Source: JAFCUW01 sp049898325 (GTDB taxonomy: Bacteria > Pseudomonadota > Gammaproteobacteria > Burkholderiales > Burkholderiaceae_D). Taken from it: DNA of 64,000 nt. The notes beneath the pieces are model-generated. The model did not search any database. It was not told where the DNA came from and saw nothing but the letters and a program-made list of their open reading frames with translations. Made by a program: the position numbers and the translations under genes. Of this stretch, positions 16,155-28,291 are shown piece by piece. The stretch lies in the NCBI RefSeq assembly GCF_049898325.1, contig NZ_JAFCXL010000002.1, forward strand, positions 354,304-418,303, given 5' to 3'. Position 1 is the first letter of the stretch. Every line of letters begins with the position of its first letter.

Positions 16155-18461
16155 TTGGCGTGCTGTCGATCTACGCCCATGAATTGCATGCCTTCGGCAG
16201 CGACGAAGCGGGCTTGCTGGAAGAACTGGCGGGCAATCTCGCTTACGGCATCGGCGCCCTGCGCGCGCGCGCGGGCGGCCGCCCAGGCCAGCGCGCTGCG
16301 CGAGGGCGAGCGCGTGCAAGCCCTGCTGCACCACGCGGGCGACGGCATCCACATCATCGACGCCGATTGCCGCCTGATCGAGGCCAACGACGCGTTTTGC
16401 GCCATGCTGGGCTACACCCGCGCGCAGCTGATCGGCATGTACGCCTGGCAGTGGGCGGGCGTGCTCGACCAGGACCAGGTGCGCGCCAAGGTGGCCGACC
16501 TGATGGCCTATCCGCGCAAGGTACGCTTCGAAACGCTGTACCGGCGCCGCGACGGCAGCCTGCTGCACGTCGAATTGAGCAGCAATACGATCACCATCGG
16601 CGGCGTCGTCGAGGTGTTCAATTCATCGCGCGACATCAGCGAGCGCAAGCTGGCCGAAGCGGCCCTGCTGCGCAAGCAGGCCGAGTTGCGCGAGAGCGAA
16701 GCGCGCCACCGCGAGCTGCTGCAAAACCTGCAGACGGCGATCGTGGTGCTCGACGCCGACCTGGTGGTGGTGTTCAGCAATGCGCGCGCCAGCGCGCTGC
16801 TGGCCCGGAGCGCGGCGCAGATGCGCAAGCTCGACGTGCGCCAGCCCAGATGGAAAATCATCGACGAGCATGACAACCCGATCGCCCCCGCCGACTACCC
16901 GGCGGCGCGGGTGCTGCTCACGCGCCGGCCCGTGCGCAATGTGCTGATGGGCGTGGTGCGGCCACCGGGCCGCAACGGCTGGCAGGCGTCGCCTACCTGG
17001 ATCCTGGTGTCGGCCTTTCCCGACTTCGCCGCCGACGGCGCACTCACCCGCATCGTCGTCAATTTCGACGACATCAGCGCGCGCCGCCAGGCCGAGCAGA
17101 AGGTCCAGCAGATGGCTTTCTATGATGTGCTCACGGGCCTGCCGAACCGGCGCCTGCTGCTCGATCGCCTTGACAGCGCGCTGGCGGCGAGCGCGGCCAG
17201 CGGCCAGTGCGGCGCCCTGCTGTTCGTCGACCTCGACCGCTTCAAGAGCATCAACGACCTGCACGACCACCAGCGCGGCGACCGCCTGCTGGTGGGCGTG
17301 GCCGAGCGGCTCGCCCGTTCCCTGCGCGCGGGCGACACGGTGGCGCGCATCGGCGGCGACGAATTCGTGGTCCTGCTGACGGGCCTGGACGCGGACCGCG
17401 CGGGGGCCGCCCACCAGTCCGCGCTGACGGCGGACATGCTGCGCCTGGCAATGGGGGCGCCGTTCGACCTGGACGGCCATCTCCACCGCACCTCGCCCAG
17501 CATCGGCGCCACGCTGTTTCTCGGCACCGGCGACAGCCCCGACGTGCTGCTGCGCCAGGCCGATATCGCCATGTACAAGGCCAAGGACGGCGGCCGTGAC
17601 ACGGTGCGCTTTTTCAACGGCGCCATGCAGCAGGAAGTGGAAACCCACGCCGCGCTGGAAGCCGATTTGCGCCAGGCGGTGCCGGGCGACCAGTTGCGCC
17701 TGCATTATCAGCTGCAGGTCGATGCCCGCCAGCGGCCGATCGGCGCCGAGGCGCTGGTGCGCTGGGTCCACCCCCGGCGCGGCATGGTCTCGCCCCTGCA
17801 GTTCATCGGCATCGCCGAAGAGAGTTCGCTGATCCTCGACATCGGCGCCTGGGTGCTCGACATCGCCTGCGCGCAGCTGGCGCGCTGGGCGCAGTCGCCC
17901 GAGCTGGCGGCCCTGACCCTGGCCGTCAACGTCAGCGCCCGCCAGTTCCGCGAGGCCGCCTTCGTCGACAGCGTGACGGTGGTGCTCGAGCGCCACCGCT
18001 TTCCGCCCTCGCGCCTGAAGCTCGAGTTGACCGAAAGCGTCATCGTCAACGACGTCGACGATGTCGTCAGCAAGATGCACCGGCTGCGGGCGATGGGGGT
18101 GGCGCTGTCGATGGACGACTTCGGCACCGGCTACTCGTCGCTGGCTTACCTGAAAAAGCTGCCGCTCGACCAGATCAAGATCGACCAGAGCTTTACCCGC
18201 GATATCAGCAGCGACCCGAACGACGCCATCATGGTCAAGACCATCATCGACCTGGCGCGCAATTTCCGCCTGCACGTGATCGCCGAAGGCGTCGAAACGG
18301 TCGAGCAACTGGCCTTCCTGCGCGAGAACGGCTGCGCGGCCTACCAAGGCTACCTGTTCGGCCAGCCCACCGAGATCGGCCACTTCGAGGCCTTGGTGCG
18401 CTGGTACGGCGCCGACCCGGACGCCAGCGCCCCAGCGACCGTGGTGGCGGGGCAGCGGTAA
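16155..18461 (+). CDS. PAS-PAS-GGDEF-EAL reading frame (downstream part of the broken gene)
   Basis: The open frame carrying the output domains. Protein sequence becomes meaningful from about 16275; the ATG at 16155 lies inside the GAF region in the wrong frame and is probably not a true start. Order: PAS (CRLIEANDAFCAMLGY), second PAS (LDADLVVVFSNARAS), GGDEF with intact GGDEF motif and an RxxD inhibitory site (RAGD) five residues ahead, then EAL with EALVRW, ELTES, DDFGTGYSSL and IAEGVET. Both diguanylate cyclase and phosphodiesterase sites look catalytically competent. If translated alone it would lack its GAF sensor. Product: cyclic di-GMP turnover at a PAS-regulated cytosolic protein without membrane segments. 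Confidence 0.75.
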   Translation: MACCRSTPMNCMPSAATKRACWKNWRAISLTASAPCARARAAAQASALREGERVQALLHHAGDGIHIIDADCRLIEANDAFCAMLGYTRAQLIGMYAWQWAGVLDQDQVRAKVADLMAYPRKVRFETLYRRRDGSLLHVELSSNTITIGGVVEVFNSSRDISERKLAEAALLRKQAELRESEARHRELLQNLQTAIVVLDADLVVVFSNARASALLARSAAQMRKLDVRQPRWKIIDEHDNPIAPADYPAARVLLTRRPVRNVLMGVVRPPGRNGWQASPTWILVSAFPDFAADGALTRIVVNFDDISARRQAEQKVQQMAFYDVLTGLPNRRLLLDRLDSALAASAASGQCGALLFVDLDRFKSINDLHDHQRGDRLLVGVAERLARSLRAGDTVARIGGDEFVVLLTGLDADRAGAAHQSALTADMLRLAMGAPFDLDGHLHRTSPSIGATLFLGTGDSPDVLLRQADIAMYKAKDGGRDTVRFFNGAMQQEVETHAALEADLRQAVPGDQLRLHYQLQVDARQRPIGAEALVRWVHPRRGMVSPLQFIGIAEESSLILDIGAWVLDIACAQLARWAQSPELAALTLAVNVSARQFREAAFVDSVTVVLERHRFPPSRLKLELTESVIVNDVDDVVSKMHRLRAMGVALSMDDFGTGYSSLAYLKKLPLDQIKIDQSFTRDISSDPNDAIMVKTIIDLARNFRLHVIAEGVETVEQLAFLRENGCAAYQGYLFGQPTEIGHFEALVRWYGADPDASAPATVVAGQR
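16261..16273 (+). repeat. GC dinucleotide run at the frameshift
   Basis: Six GC units followed by G, in the linker between the GAF and first PAS domains. A change of one unit (2 bp) moves the reading frame from that of the GAF domain to that of the PAS-GGDEF-EAL part. Confidence 0.85.
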
Positions 18462-18584
18462 CGATTGCTTGCAATTTTGTCTACTGGATCGACTGGGTCA
18501 TGTGGCAACATCGGGGCGATTCAAGCGTCATCGCACCGATGGCGCCCCGCGCACGCCTACTGAACGTCATCTCCAGGGAGCACC

Positions 18585-19838
18585 ATCAATACCCACATCC
18601 ACTTCGTCGTCATGGCGATCGGCTCGGCCGGCGACCTGTTTCCCATGCTGCGCATCGCGCTCGCCTTGCGCCAGCGCGGCCACCGCATCAGCGTGCTCGG
18701 CCCCGAGCAGCACCGCCCCTACGTCCTGCAGGCCGGCCTGGCGTTTCATGGCGAACCGGTCGACGAGGCGGTGCTCGACGATCCGCGCCTGTGGCATCCC
18801 CGCCATGGCTTTGGCGTGGTCTGGGCCGCCACCCGCGGCGTGGCGGGGGCGCTGCCCCGTTTTGTCGAGGCCTTGCCGGTGGCAGAAGCGTGCGTGCTGC
18901 TGGTCCATCCGCTGGCGCTGCCGGAGGCGGACCTGTGCCGCGCGGCACGCCCTGACATCCGCGTCGCCACCGTCTACCTGGCGCCGTCGAACCTGCCCAC
19001 GGTGCACGACCCGCTGATGGTCGGCCCGCTGGCGGTGCCGCGCTGGGTCCCCGCAGCGGCGCGCCGCTGGCTGTGGCGCCAGGTGGGCGAACGCCTGATC
19101 GACCCGGTGGTGCTGCCCGGCGTGAACCGCGAGCGCCGCTTGCGCGGCTTGTCACCCGTGCGCCACGCCCTCGGTTACCTGCTGCAGGTGCCCGACCTGT
19201 CGCTGGCGCTGTTTCCGGCATGGTTCGCCGCCACCCAGCCGGACTGGCCCAAGCCCCTGCTGCACGCCGATTTTCCCCTTTACGAGCCGGATCCGGCGGC
19301 GTCGTTCACGCCCGCACTGGCGGCCTTCCTGGCCGCCGGCGAGGCCCCCGTGGTATTCACCCCCGGTACCGGCAACCGCCAGGGCGCCGCCTATTTTCAG
19401 TGTGCGTTGCAGGCGACGCTGCGCCTGCAACGGCGGGCGATTTTCCTGACACCCCATGCGCAGCAAGTGCCGGCCAGCTTGCCGCCCGGCGTGCTGTGGC
19501 AGCCGTATGTGCCGCTGGCGCGCTTGCTGCCCGAGTGCGCCGCCATCGTCCATCACGGCGGCATCGGCACCACCGCCGAGGCGCTGCGCAGCGGCATTGC
19601 CCAGCTCGTGGTACCCTTCGCCCACGATCAGTTCGACAATGCGGCGCGGGTCACCGCGCTGGGCGCTGGCCAGACCTTGCCCGCGACCGGTTTGTCGGCC
19701 TCGAGGTTGACCCGCAGCCTGCGCCGCGTGTTGTCCTCGCGCGCGCTGGCCGTCAATTGCCGTGCACTGTCCTCCCGCTTCGCGCCCAATCCCGACATCG
19801 AGCAAGTGTGCGCCGCACTGGTGAATTTGCCTTTGTGA
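18585..19838 (+). CDS. GT-B glycosyltransferase (UGT/RhlB-like)
   Basis: A family 1/28-type glycosyltransferase, about 417 residues. The N-terminal acceptor half starts with the beta-strand and loop IHFVVMAIGSAGDLFP. The C-terminal half has PGTGNRQG and the nucleotide-sugar loop VHHGGIGTTAEAL, then PFAHDQFDNAARV. Such enzymes move a sugar from UDP- or TDP-sugar onto a lipid or small molecule, as in rhamnolipid synthesis; the acceptor is unknown. Start problem: the first in-frame ATG (18612) cuts the first beta-strand and has no ribosome binding site. AGGGAG (18575-18580) instead points at an ATC codon (18585) in frame, giving INTHIHFVVMA. I give 18585; a conservative annotation would be 18612. 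Confidence 0.83.
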   Translation: MNTHIHFVVMAIGSAGDLFPMLRIALALRQRGHRISVLGPEQHRPYVLQAGLAFHGEPVDEAVLDDPRLWHPRHGFGVVWAATRGVAGALPRFVEALPVAEACVLLVHPLALPEADLCRAARPDIRVATVYLAPSNLPTVHDPLMVGPLAVPRWVPAAARRWLWRQVGERLIDPVVLPGVNRERRLRGLSPVRHALGYLLQVPDLSLALFPAWFAATQPDWPKPLLHADFPLYEPDPAASFTPALAAFLAAGEAPVVFTPGTGNRQGAAYFQCALQATLRLQRRAIFLTPHAQQVPASLPPGVLWQPYVPLARLLPECAAIVHHGGIGTTAEALRSGIAQLVVPFAHDQFDNAARVTALGAGQTLPATGLSASRLTRSLRRVLSSRALAVNCRALSSRFAPNPDIEQVCAALVNLPL

Positions 19839-20005
19839 CGTGTTTTTGCAGAATTGTTGTATTTTCATGCGAAATGGCTCATTTGTTGTCGCAATGAGCG
19901 CTACCGAACAGAAGCGAAAATGCGAGGCAGCAATAATGAACTCATCAAACGCGGACGAAATCCGGCTTGACCACCTATTAATAACATTTGAACGGACCTA
20001 CCACC

Positions 20006-21142
20006 ATGAAACTTGCTAAAAAGCTGATTTCCTTGACCGCAATCGCTGCGGCTGTGCTGTCGAGCCAGTCGAGCTTCGCTGCCGATGACTTCATCAACCC
20101 GGATTGGGCGAACACCGCGTCGTACATCGGCGTTGGCGTCGGCGGCACCCGCGGCTTCATCAACAATGACGACTACCACCGCGTCATTGGCCGCACCGGT
20201 TTCGTCAACAGCTTTTCGGAAGACAAAAAAGACATCGGCGCCAAGTTTTTTGTCGGCAAGAACTTCAATCGCTACGTCGCGATGGAACTCGGTTACGTAG
20301 ATCTGGGCAAGTTTGAATACAAATCGTCGACCTCGAACGGCAATTCGCTTAACCGCGAAGTCAACTTCCGCGGCGGCTACCTCGACCTGATCGGCACCAT
20401 CCCGATGAGCGAGCGTTTCTCCGTCTACGGCCGCGTTGGCGGTTCGTACGGTCAAGTCCGTGACGACTACACCGGCAACCGTGGTCCTGCTGTCACCAGC
20501 CCGAACGGCCGTTTCAAGTCGGGTAACGTCAAGGCCGGCGTCGGCCTGGAATACAAATTCAGCGAAGCGCTGGCAGTGCGCGGTGAAATCGAGCGCTATC
20601 GCATCAAGGATGCCCTGGAACACCGTGGCGACGTGAACTTCGCGTCGGTCTCGCTGGTCTACAAACTGGGTCGCCCAGTTGCCGCGCCAGTGGTCTACAC
20701 CCCGCCACCAGCACCGGCACCAGTGCCAGTCGCAGTCGTCGCACAGACCCCACCACCACCGCCACCAGCACCAGTGGCTGTGTCGGAAAAAGTCTCGTTC
20801 GCCGCTGAAGCCCTGTTCGACTTCGACAAGTCGGTTGTCAAGTCCGAAGGTAAAGTCGCACTGGACGATCTGCTGATGAAACTGCAAGGCATGAACACCG
20901 AAGCCATGGTCACCGTCGGCCATACCGACTCGGTCGGCACCGACGACTACAACCAGCGCCTGTCGCTGCGTCGTGCTGAAGCTGTCAAGGCTTACCTGGT
21001 CTCGAAAGGCGTCGATCAGTCGCGCGTTTTCGTTGAAGGCAAGGGCGAGACCCAGCCAGTTGCTGACAACAAATCCGCAGAAGGCCGCGCCAAGAACCGT
21101 CGCGTGACCGTCGAAGTCGTCGGTAGCCGCACCGGCCGTTAA
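20006..21142 (+). CDS. OmpA-family outer membrane protein
   Basis: A 378-residue outer membrane protein. Residues 1-25 are a signal peptide (MKLAKKLISLTA, cut after SSFA). Residues about 30-225 form an OmpA-like eight-stranded barrel, with alternating strands such as YVAMELGYVDLG and FASVSLVYKLG. A Pro/Ala-rich hinge follows (about 230-265). The C-terminal OmpA domain binds peptidoglycan: ALFDFDKSVV, VGHTDSVGTDDYNQ, the LSLRRAEAV helix and AKNRRVTVEV. It anchors the outer membrane to the cell wall. The ATG at 20006 is preceded by a weak Shine-Dalgarno, and a 27-codon upstream frame overlaps it. Codon use is less GC-extreme (many GTT, GCT), typical of a highly expressed gene. A strong terminator follows. 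Confidence 0.93.
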   Translation: MKLAKKLISLTAIAAAVLSSQSSFAADDFINPDWANTASYIGVGVGGTRGFINNDDYHRVIGRTGFVNSFSEDKKDIGAKFFVGKNFNRYVAMELGYVDLGKFEYKSSTSNGNSLNREVNFRGGYLDLIGTIPMSERFSVYGRVGGSYGQVRDDYTGNRGPAVTSPNGRFKSGNVKAGVGLEYKFSEALAVRGEIERYRIKDALEHRGDVNFASVSLVYKLGRPVAAPVVYTPPPAPAPVPVAVVAQTPPPPPPAPVAVSEKVSFAAEALFDFDKSVVKSEGKVALDDLLMKLQGMNTEAMVTVGHTDSVGTDDYNQRLSLRRAEAVKAYLVSKGVDQSRVFVEGKGETQPVADNKSAEGRAKNRRVTVEVVGSRTGR

Positions 21143-21192
21143 TTCGGCCCCCTGATGCGCCCCCCGCCGCAAGGCGGGTGCGGTGCACGGTA

Positions 21193-21228
21193 AAAAAAGC
21201 CGCCCCGCGCAAGCCGGGCGGCTTTTTT
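21193..21228 (+). terminator. Rho-independent terminator after the OmpA-family gene
   Basis: A perfect stem, AAAAAAGCCGCCC (21193-21205) with GGGCGGCTTTTTT (21216-21228), and a 10-nt loop. It lies about 50 bp past the stop and could work in both directions. Confidence 0.9.
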
Positions 21229-21358
21229 GCGCGCCAACGGCCCCACGGCGCCGACGGCGTGTCCGTTTTTGTGCATCAGCGCACTGAGCAAATCGGCACA
21301 AGATGCGGTAATGCTGTCTTTGCCACCATTCGCACGCTCCGGCTGCCGCACCCCCCCC

Positions 21359-23935
21359 ATGACGACCCCTGACGACATCCTCCCAGCACGCCCCGGCTAC
21401 GTCAGCGTGCGCGGCGCCCGCGAGCACAACCTGAAAAACGTCTCGCTCGACATCCCGCGCGACGCGCTGGTGGTGTTTACGGGCGTGTCCGGCTCGGGCA
21501 AGTCCTCGCTCGCCTTCGGCACGCTGTATGCCGAAGCCCAGCGGCGCTACCTGGAATCGGTCTCGCCCTACGCGCGCCGGCTGTTCCACCAGATGGCGGT
21601 GCCGGAGGTGGACGATATCGCCGGCCTGCCGCCGGCGGTCGCCCTGCAGCAGCAGCGCGGCGGCGCCACCACGCGTTCGTCGGTGGGCAGCGTGAGTACG
21701 CTGTCCAATTCCCTGCGCATGCTCTACTCGCGCGCCGGCGACTATCCGCCCGGCCAGGGCCTGTTGTATGCCGAGGCGTTTTCGCCCAACACGGCCGACG
21801 GCGCCTGTCCCCGCTGCCACGGACTGGGGCAAGTCTACGAAGTGACGGAGCAGTCGATGGTGCCGGACGACGCGCTGACCATCCGCGAGCGCGCCGTCGC
21901 TGCCTGGCCGCCCGCCTGGCACGGCCAGAACCTGCGCGACATCCTCACCACGCTGGGCTACGACGTCGACACGCCATGGCGGGACCTGCCCAAAAAGGAC
22001 CGCGACTGGATTTTGTTCACCGACGAGCAGCCCAGCGTGCCCGTGTACGCGGGCTTCACCCGCGCCGAAGTGAAGGCAGCCATCAAGCGCAAGGACACGC
22101 CCAGCTACCAGGGCACGTTCACGGGCGTGCGCAAATACGTGCTGCACACCTTTGCCAGCACCCCCAGCGCGGCGATGAAAAAGCGGGTGGCGCGTTTCAT
22201 GGTGAGCACGCAGTGTCCGCAGTGCCACGGCAAGCGCCTGCAGGGCGCCTCCCTGTCCGTCACGTTTGGCGGCCTCGATATCGCCGACATCTCGCGCCTG
22301 CCGCTGGCGCAACTGGCCGCCATGCTCCAACCCCACACCGCCCCCGCCGCGGCAGGCCAGGGCGGCATCGACGCCCATCCGGAAAAACGCCTGGTCACCC
22401 AGCGCATCGCCGCCGACCTGGTGGCGCGCCTGGACGTGCTGCTGGCGCTGGGCCTGGGCTACCTGTCGCTCGAGCGCAGCACGCCCACCCTGTCGCCGGG
22501 CGAATTGCAGCGCTTGCGCCTGGCCACCCAGGTGCGCTCGAACCTGTTCGGGGTGGTGTATGTGCTCGATGAACCGTCGGCCGGCCTGCATCCGGCCGAT
22601 ACCGAAGCCCTGCTCGATGCGCTGGCCCAGCTCAAGGCGGGCGGCAACTCGCTGTTCGTGGTCGAGCACGCGCTCGACGTGATCGCCCACGCCGACTGGA
22701 TCGTCGACGTGGGCCCGGCCGCCGGCGAGCAGGGCGGCCATGTGCTCTACAGCGGTGAACCGGCCGGCCTGGCGGCAGTGGCCGCCTCGCAGACCCGCCG
22801 CTTCCTGTTCGATGTCGGGGAGCCACCCGTGCGCGCGGTGCGAGAGGCCGCCGGCTGGCTGCGCCTGGACGGGGTCAGCCGCAACAATCTGCACGATCTG
22901 TCGGTGGCGTTTCCGCTGGGCTGCCTGAGCGCCGTGACGGGGGTGTCCGGTTCCGGCAAGTCGAGCCTGGTCAGCCAGGTGCTGGTCGAACTGGTCACGC
23001 GCGCGCTGGGCCAGTCGCTCGAGGCCGAGTCGGCCGAGGACGTCGACGGCCTCGAGCAGGTGGCGGCGGCGCCGCTGGAAGGGCGCATCAGCGCGGGACT
23101 CGAGCACATCACGCGCCTGATCCGGGTCGACCAGAAGCCGATCGGGCGCACCCCCCGTTCCAACCTGGCGACCTACACGGGCCTGTTCGACCACGTGCGC
23201 AAATTGTTTGCCGGTACAACAATGGCAAAGGCGCGCAAGTACGATGCGGGCCGCTTTTCCTTCAACGTGGCCAAGGGCCGCTGCGCCCAGTGCGACGGCG
23301 AAGGCTTCGTGATGGTCGAGCTGCTGTTCCTGCCCAGCGTGTACGCACCGTGCCCCAGTTGCGGCGGCGCGCGTTACAACCTGGCCACGCTGGAAGTGCG
23401 CTACCAGGACAAGAATATCGCCGAGGTGCTGGCCTTGACGGTGGACGCGGCGGCGCTGTTTTTCGCCGGCGAAGCGGCCGTGTCGCGCTCGCTGGAGATG
23501 CTGCGCGAGGTGGGCCTGGGCTATCTGCGCCTGGGCCAGCCGGCCACCGAGCTGTCCGGCGGCGAGGCGCAGCGCATCAAGCTGGCCACCGAACTGCAGC
23601 GGGCCGGGCGCGGCAAGCTGCTGTATATATTGGACGAGCCCACCACCGGCTTGCACCCGGCCGACGTCGAACGCCTGATCGTCCAGCTCGACCGCCTGGT
23701 CGAGGCGGGCAACACGGTGGTGCTGGTCGAGCACACCATGGCCGTGGTGGCCGCCTGCGACTGGGTGATCGATGTCGGCCCTGGCGGCGGCGATGGCGGC
23801 GGCCAGGTGGTGGCGGCGGCGCCGCCGCGCGCGCTGGCGCAGGTCGCCGGCAGCCGCACCGCGCCCTATCTGGCGCGTTATTTCGCTGGCGCGAAGGGCC
23901 CGCATACCTCCGTGCGCAAGCGCGATTTACGTTAA
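21359..23935 (+). CDS. UvrA-like excinuclease ATPase paralog
   Basis: An 858-residue protein of the UvrA family, shorter than the usual UvrA (about 940). It has two ABC ATPase modules. Walker A motifs are GVSGSGKSS (about 42 and 527). Zinc modules are CPRCHG (about 150), with CPQCHG further on, and CAQCDGEG with CPSCGG (about 642). The first signature reads LSPGELQRLRLA (about 378) in place of LSGGE; the second is the normal LSGGEAQRIKLA (about 734). Walker B motifs YVLDEPSAGLHP and YILDEPTTGLHP are intact. This pattern fits the UvrA2/class II paralogs, some linked to drug resistance, and not the housekeeping UvrA. The start follows a C-run with no clear Shine-Dalgarno. Confidence 0.85.
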   Translation: MTTPDDILPARPGYVSVRGAREHNLKNVSLDIPRDALVVFTGVSGSGKSSLAFGTLYAEAQRRYLESVSPYARRLFHQMAVPEVDDIAGLPPAVALQQQRGGATTRSSVGSVSTLSNSLRMLYSRAGDYPPGQGLLYAEAFSPNTADGACPRCHGLGQVYEVTEQSMVPDDALTIRERAVAAWPPAWHGQNLRDILTTLGYDVDTPWRDLPKKDRDWILFTDEQPSVPVYAGFTRAEVKAAIKRKDTPSYQGTFTGVRKYVLHTFASTPSAAMKKRVARFMVSTQCPQCHGKRLQGASLSVTFGGLDIADISRLPLAQLAAMLQPHTAPAAAGQGGIDAHPEKRLVTQRIAADLVARLDVLLALGLGYLSLERSTPTLSPGELQRLRLATQVRSNLFGVVYVLDEPSAGLHPADTEALLDALAQLKAGGNSLFVVEHALDVIAHADWIVDVGPAAGEQGGHVLYSGEPAGLAAVAASQTRRFLFDVGEPPVRAVREAAGWLRLDGVSRNNLHDLSVAFPLGCLSAVTGVSGSGKSSLVSQVLVELVTRALGQSLEAESAEDVDGLEQVAAAPLEGRISAGLEHITRLIRVDQKPIGRTPRSNLATYTGLFDHVRKLFAGTTMAKARKYDAGRFSFNVAKGRCAQCDGEGFVMVELLFLPSVYAPCPSCGGARYNLATLEVRYQDKNIAEVLALTVDAAALFFAGEAAVSRSLEMLREVGLGYLRLGQPATELSGGEAQRIKLATELQRAGRGKLLYILDEPTTGLHPADVERLIVQLDRLVEAGNTVVLVEHTMAVVAACDWVIDVGPGGGDGGGQVVAAAPPRALAQVAGSRTAPYLARYFAGAKGPHTSVRKRDLR

Positions 23936-23975
23936 ACTGGATTATTTTGTCAACACCTTCACCGGCCCCCAATCA

Positions 23976-27463
<3,488 letters not shown>

Positions 27464-27467
<4 letters not shown>

Positions 27468-28291
27468 AAGCCCAGCTCCACGCGGCCGATATTGAATTGC
27501 GGATGTTGATCGAAGCGGTCTACCTCCAGTACAACTACGATTTTCGCGATTACACGGGGGCGTCGCAAAAACGCCGGGTGCTGCATGCGCTGCACGAAAT
27601 GAATTGCCCGACGATTTCTGCCTTGCAAGCGAAGGTGATGCACGATACGGCCGCGTTCACCCAGCTGCTGCAGTATCTGACCATCCCCGTCACCGAGATG
27701 TTCCGCGATCCGCCGTTTTACGGGGCGCTGCGCGACCAGGTGCTGCCTTTCCTGAAAACCTACCCGTCGCTGAAGATCTGGGTGGCCGGTTGCAGCACGG
27801 GGCAGGAAGTCTATTCGATGGCGATCCTGCTGCGCGAGGAAGGCCTGCTCGAGCGTGCCATCATTTACGCCACCGACATCAACCCGCAGTCGCTGGAGAC
27901 GGCGCGGCGGGGCGTGTTCCCCCTCGAGCACATGCAGCTGTACACGGAAAATTACCAGGCGGCGGGCGGCAAGACGGCGTTTTCCGACTATTACACGGCC
28001 GCATACGGCGGCGCCCGCTTTGACCAGAGCCTGATGGAAAACGTCACCTTTGCCGATCACAGCCTGGCCACCGACAGCGTGTTTTCGGAAACCCACCTGA
28101 TCAGCTGCCGCAACGTGATGATCTATTTCAACCGCAAGTTGCAGAACCGGGTGTTCGGCCTGTTTCACGAGTCGCTGTGCCACCGGGGTTTCCTGGCGCT
28201 GGGCAGCAAGGAAAGCGTCGATTTTTCCGATTACGGCGGCCGCTTCGATGCACTGGCCAAGCGCGAGCGCATCTTCCGGAAGGGCACATGA
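27464..28291 (+). CDS. CheR-type chemoreceptor methyltransferase
   Basis: A 275-residue SAM-dependent methyltransferase of the CheR family, which methylates glutamates on receptors. The N-terminal helical domain (about 1-85) precedes TEMFRDPPFYGALR. The SAM site is VAGCSTGQEVYSMA; YATDINPQSLETA and HLISCRNVMIYFNRKLQ follow, all family hallmarks. Start: TTG at 27464, preceded by GGAG and overlapping the kinase stop (TTGA), giving MKAQLHAADIELRML. No chemoreceptor lies nearby, so the substrate may be the upstream kinase or be encoded elsewhere (inference). The stop overlaps the next gene by 4 bp. Confidence 0.92.

Larger units (their letters stand above)
15695..18461 (+). pseudogene. Frameshifted GAF-PAS-PAS-GGDEF-EAL gene (c-di-GMP signalling)
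   Basis: One gene in two reading frames. From the ATG at 15695, about 190 codons encode a GAF domain (VDGAGYAMAWVGFP, FRSSIACPLLAGG, ELAGNLAYGIGALRARA). The reading frame then turns to Arg/Pro-rich noise and stops at 16873. The continuation lies one frame over: AAAQASALREGERVQALLHHAGDGIHIIDAD, a PAS domain. The switch falls in an alternating GC run (16261-16273, six GC units plus G). Adding one GC unit restores a single protein of about 922 residues (ALRARARAAAQASALRE). So this is either a real loss, a phase-variable repeat or an assembly error. The downstream frame (PAS, GGDEF, EAL) is described separately. Confidence 0.8.

Noticed and set aside
19901..23905. A 1334-codon open frame on the minus strand across the OmpA-family and UvrA-like genes
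   Set aside because: It is antisense to two clearly recognised genes, has low-complexity His/Arg/Gln-rich translation and matches no family. GC-rich third positions create such frames.
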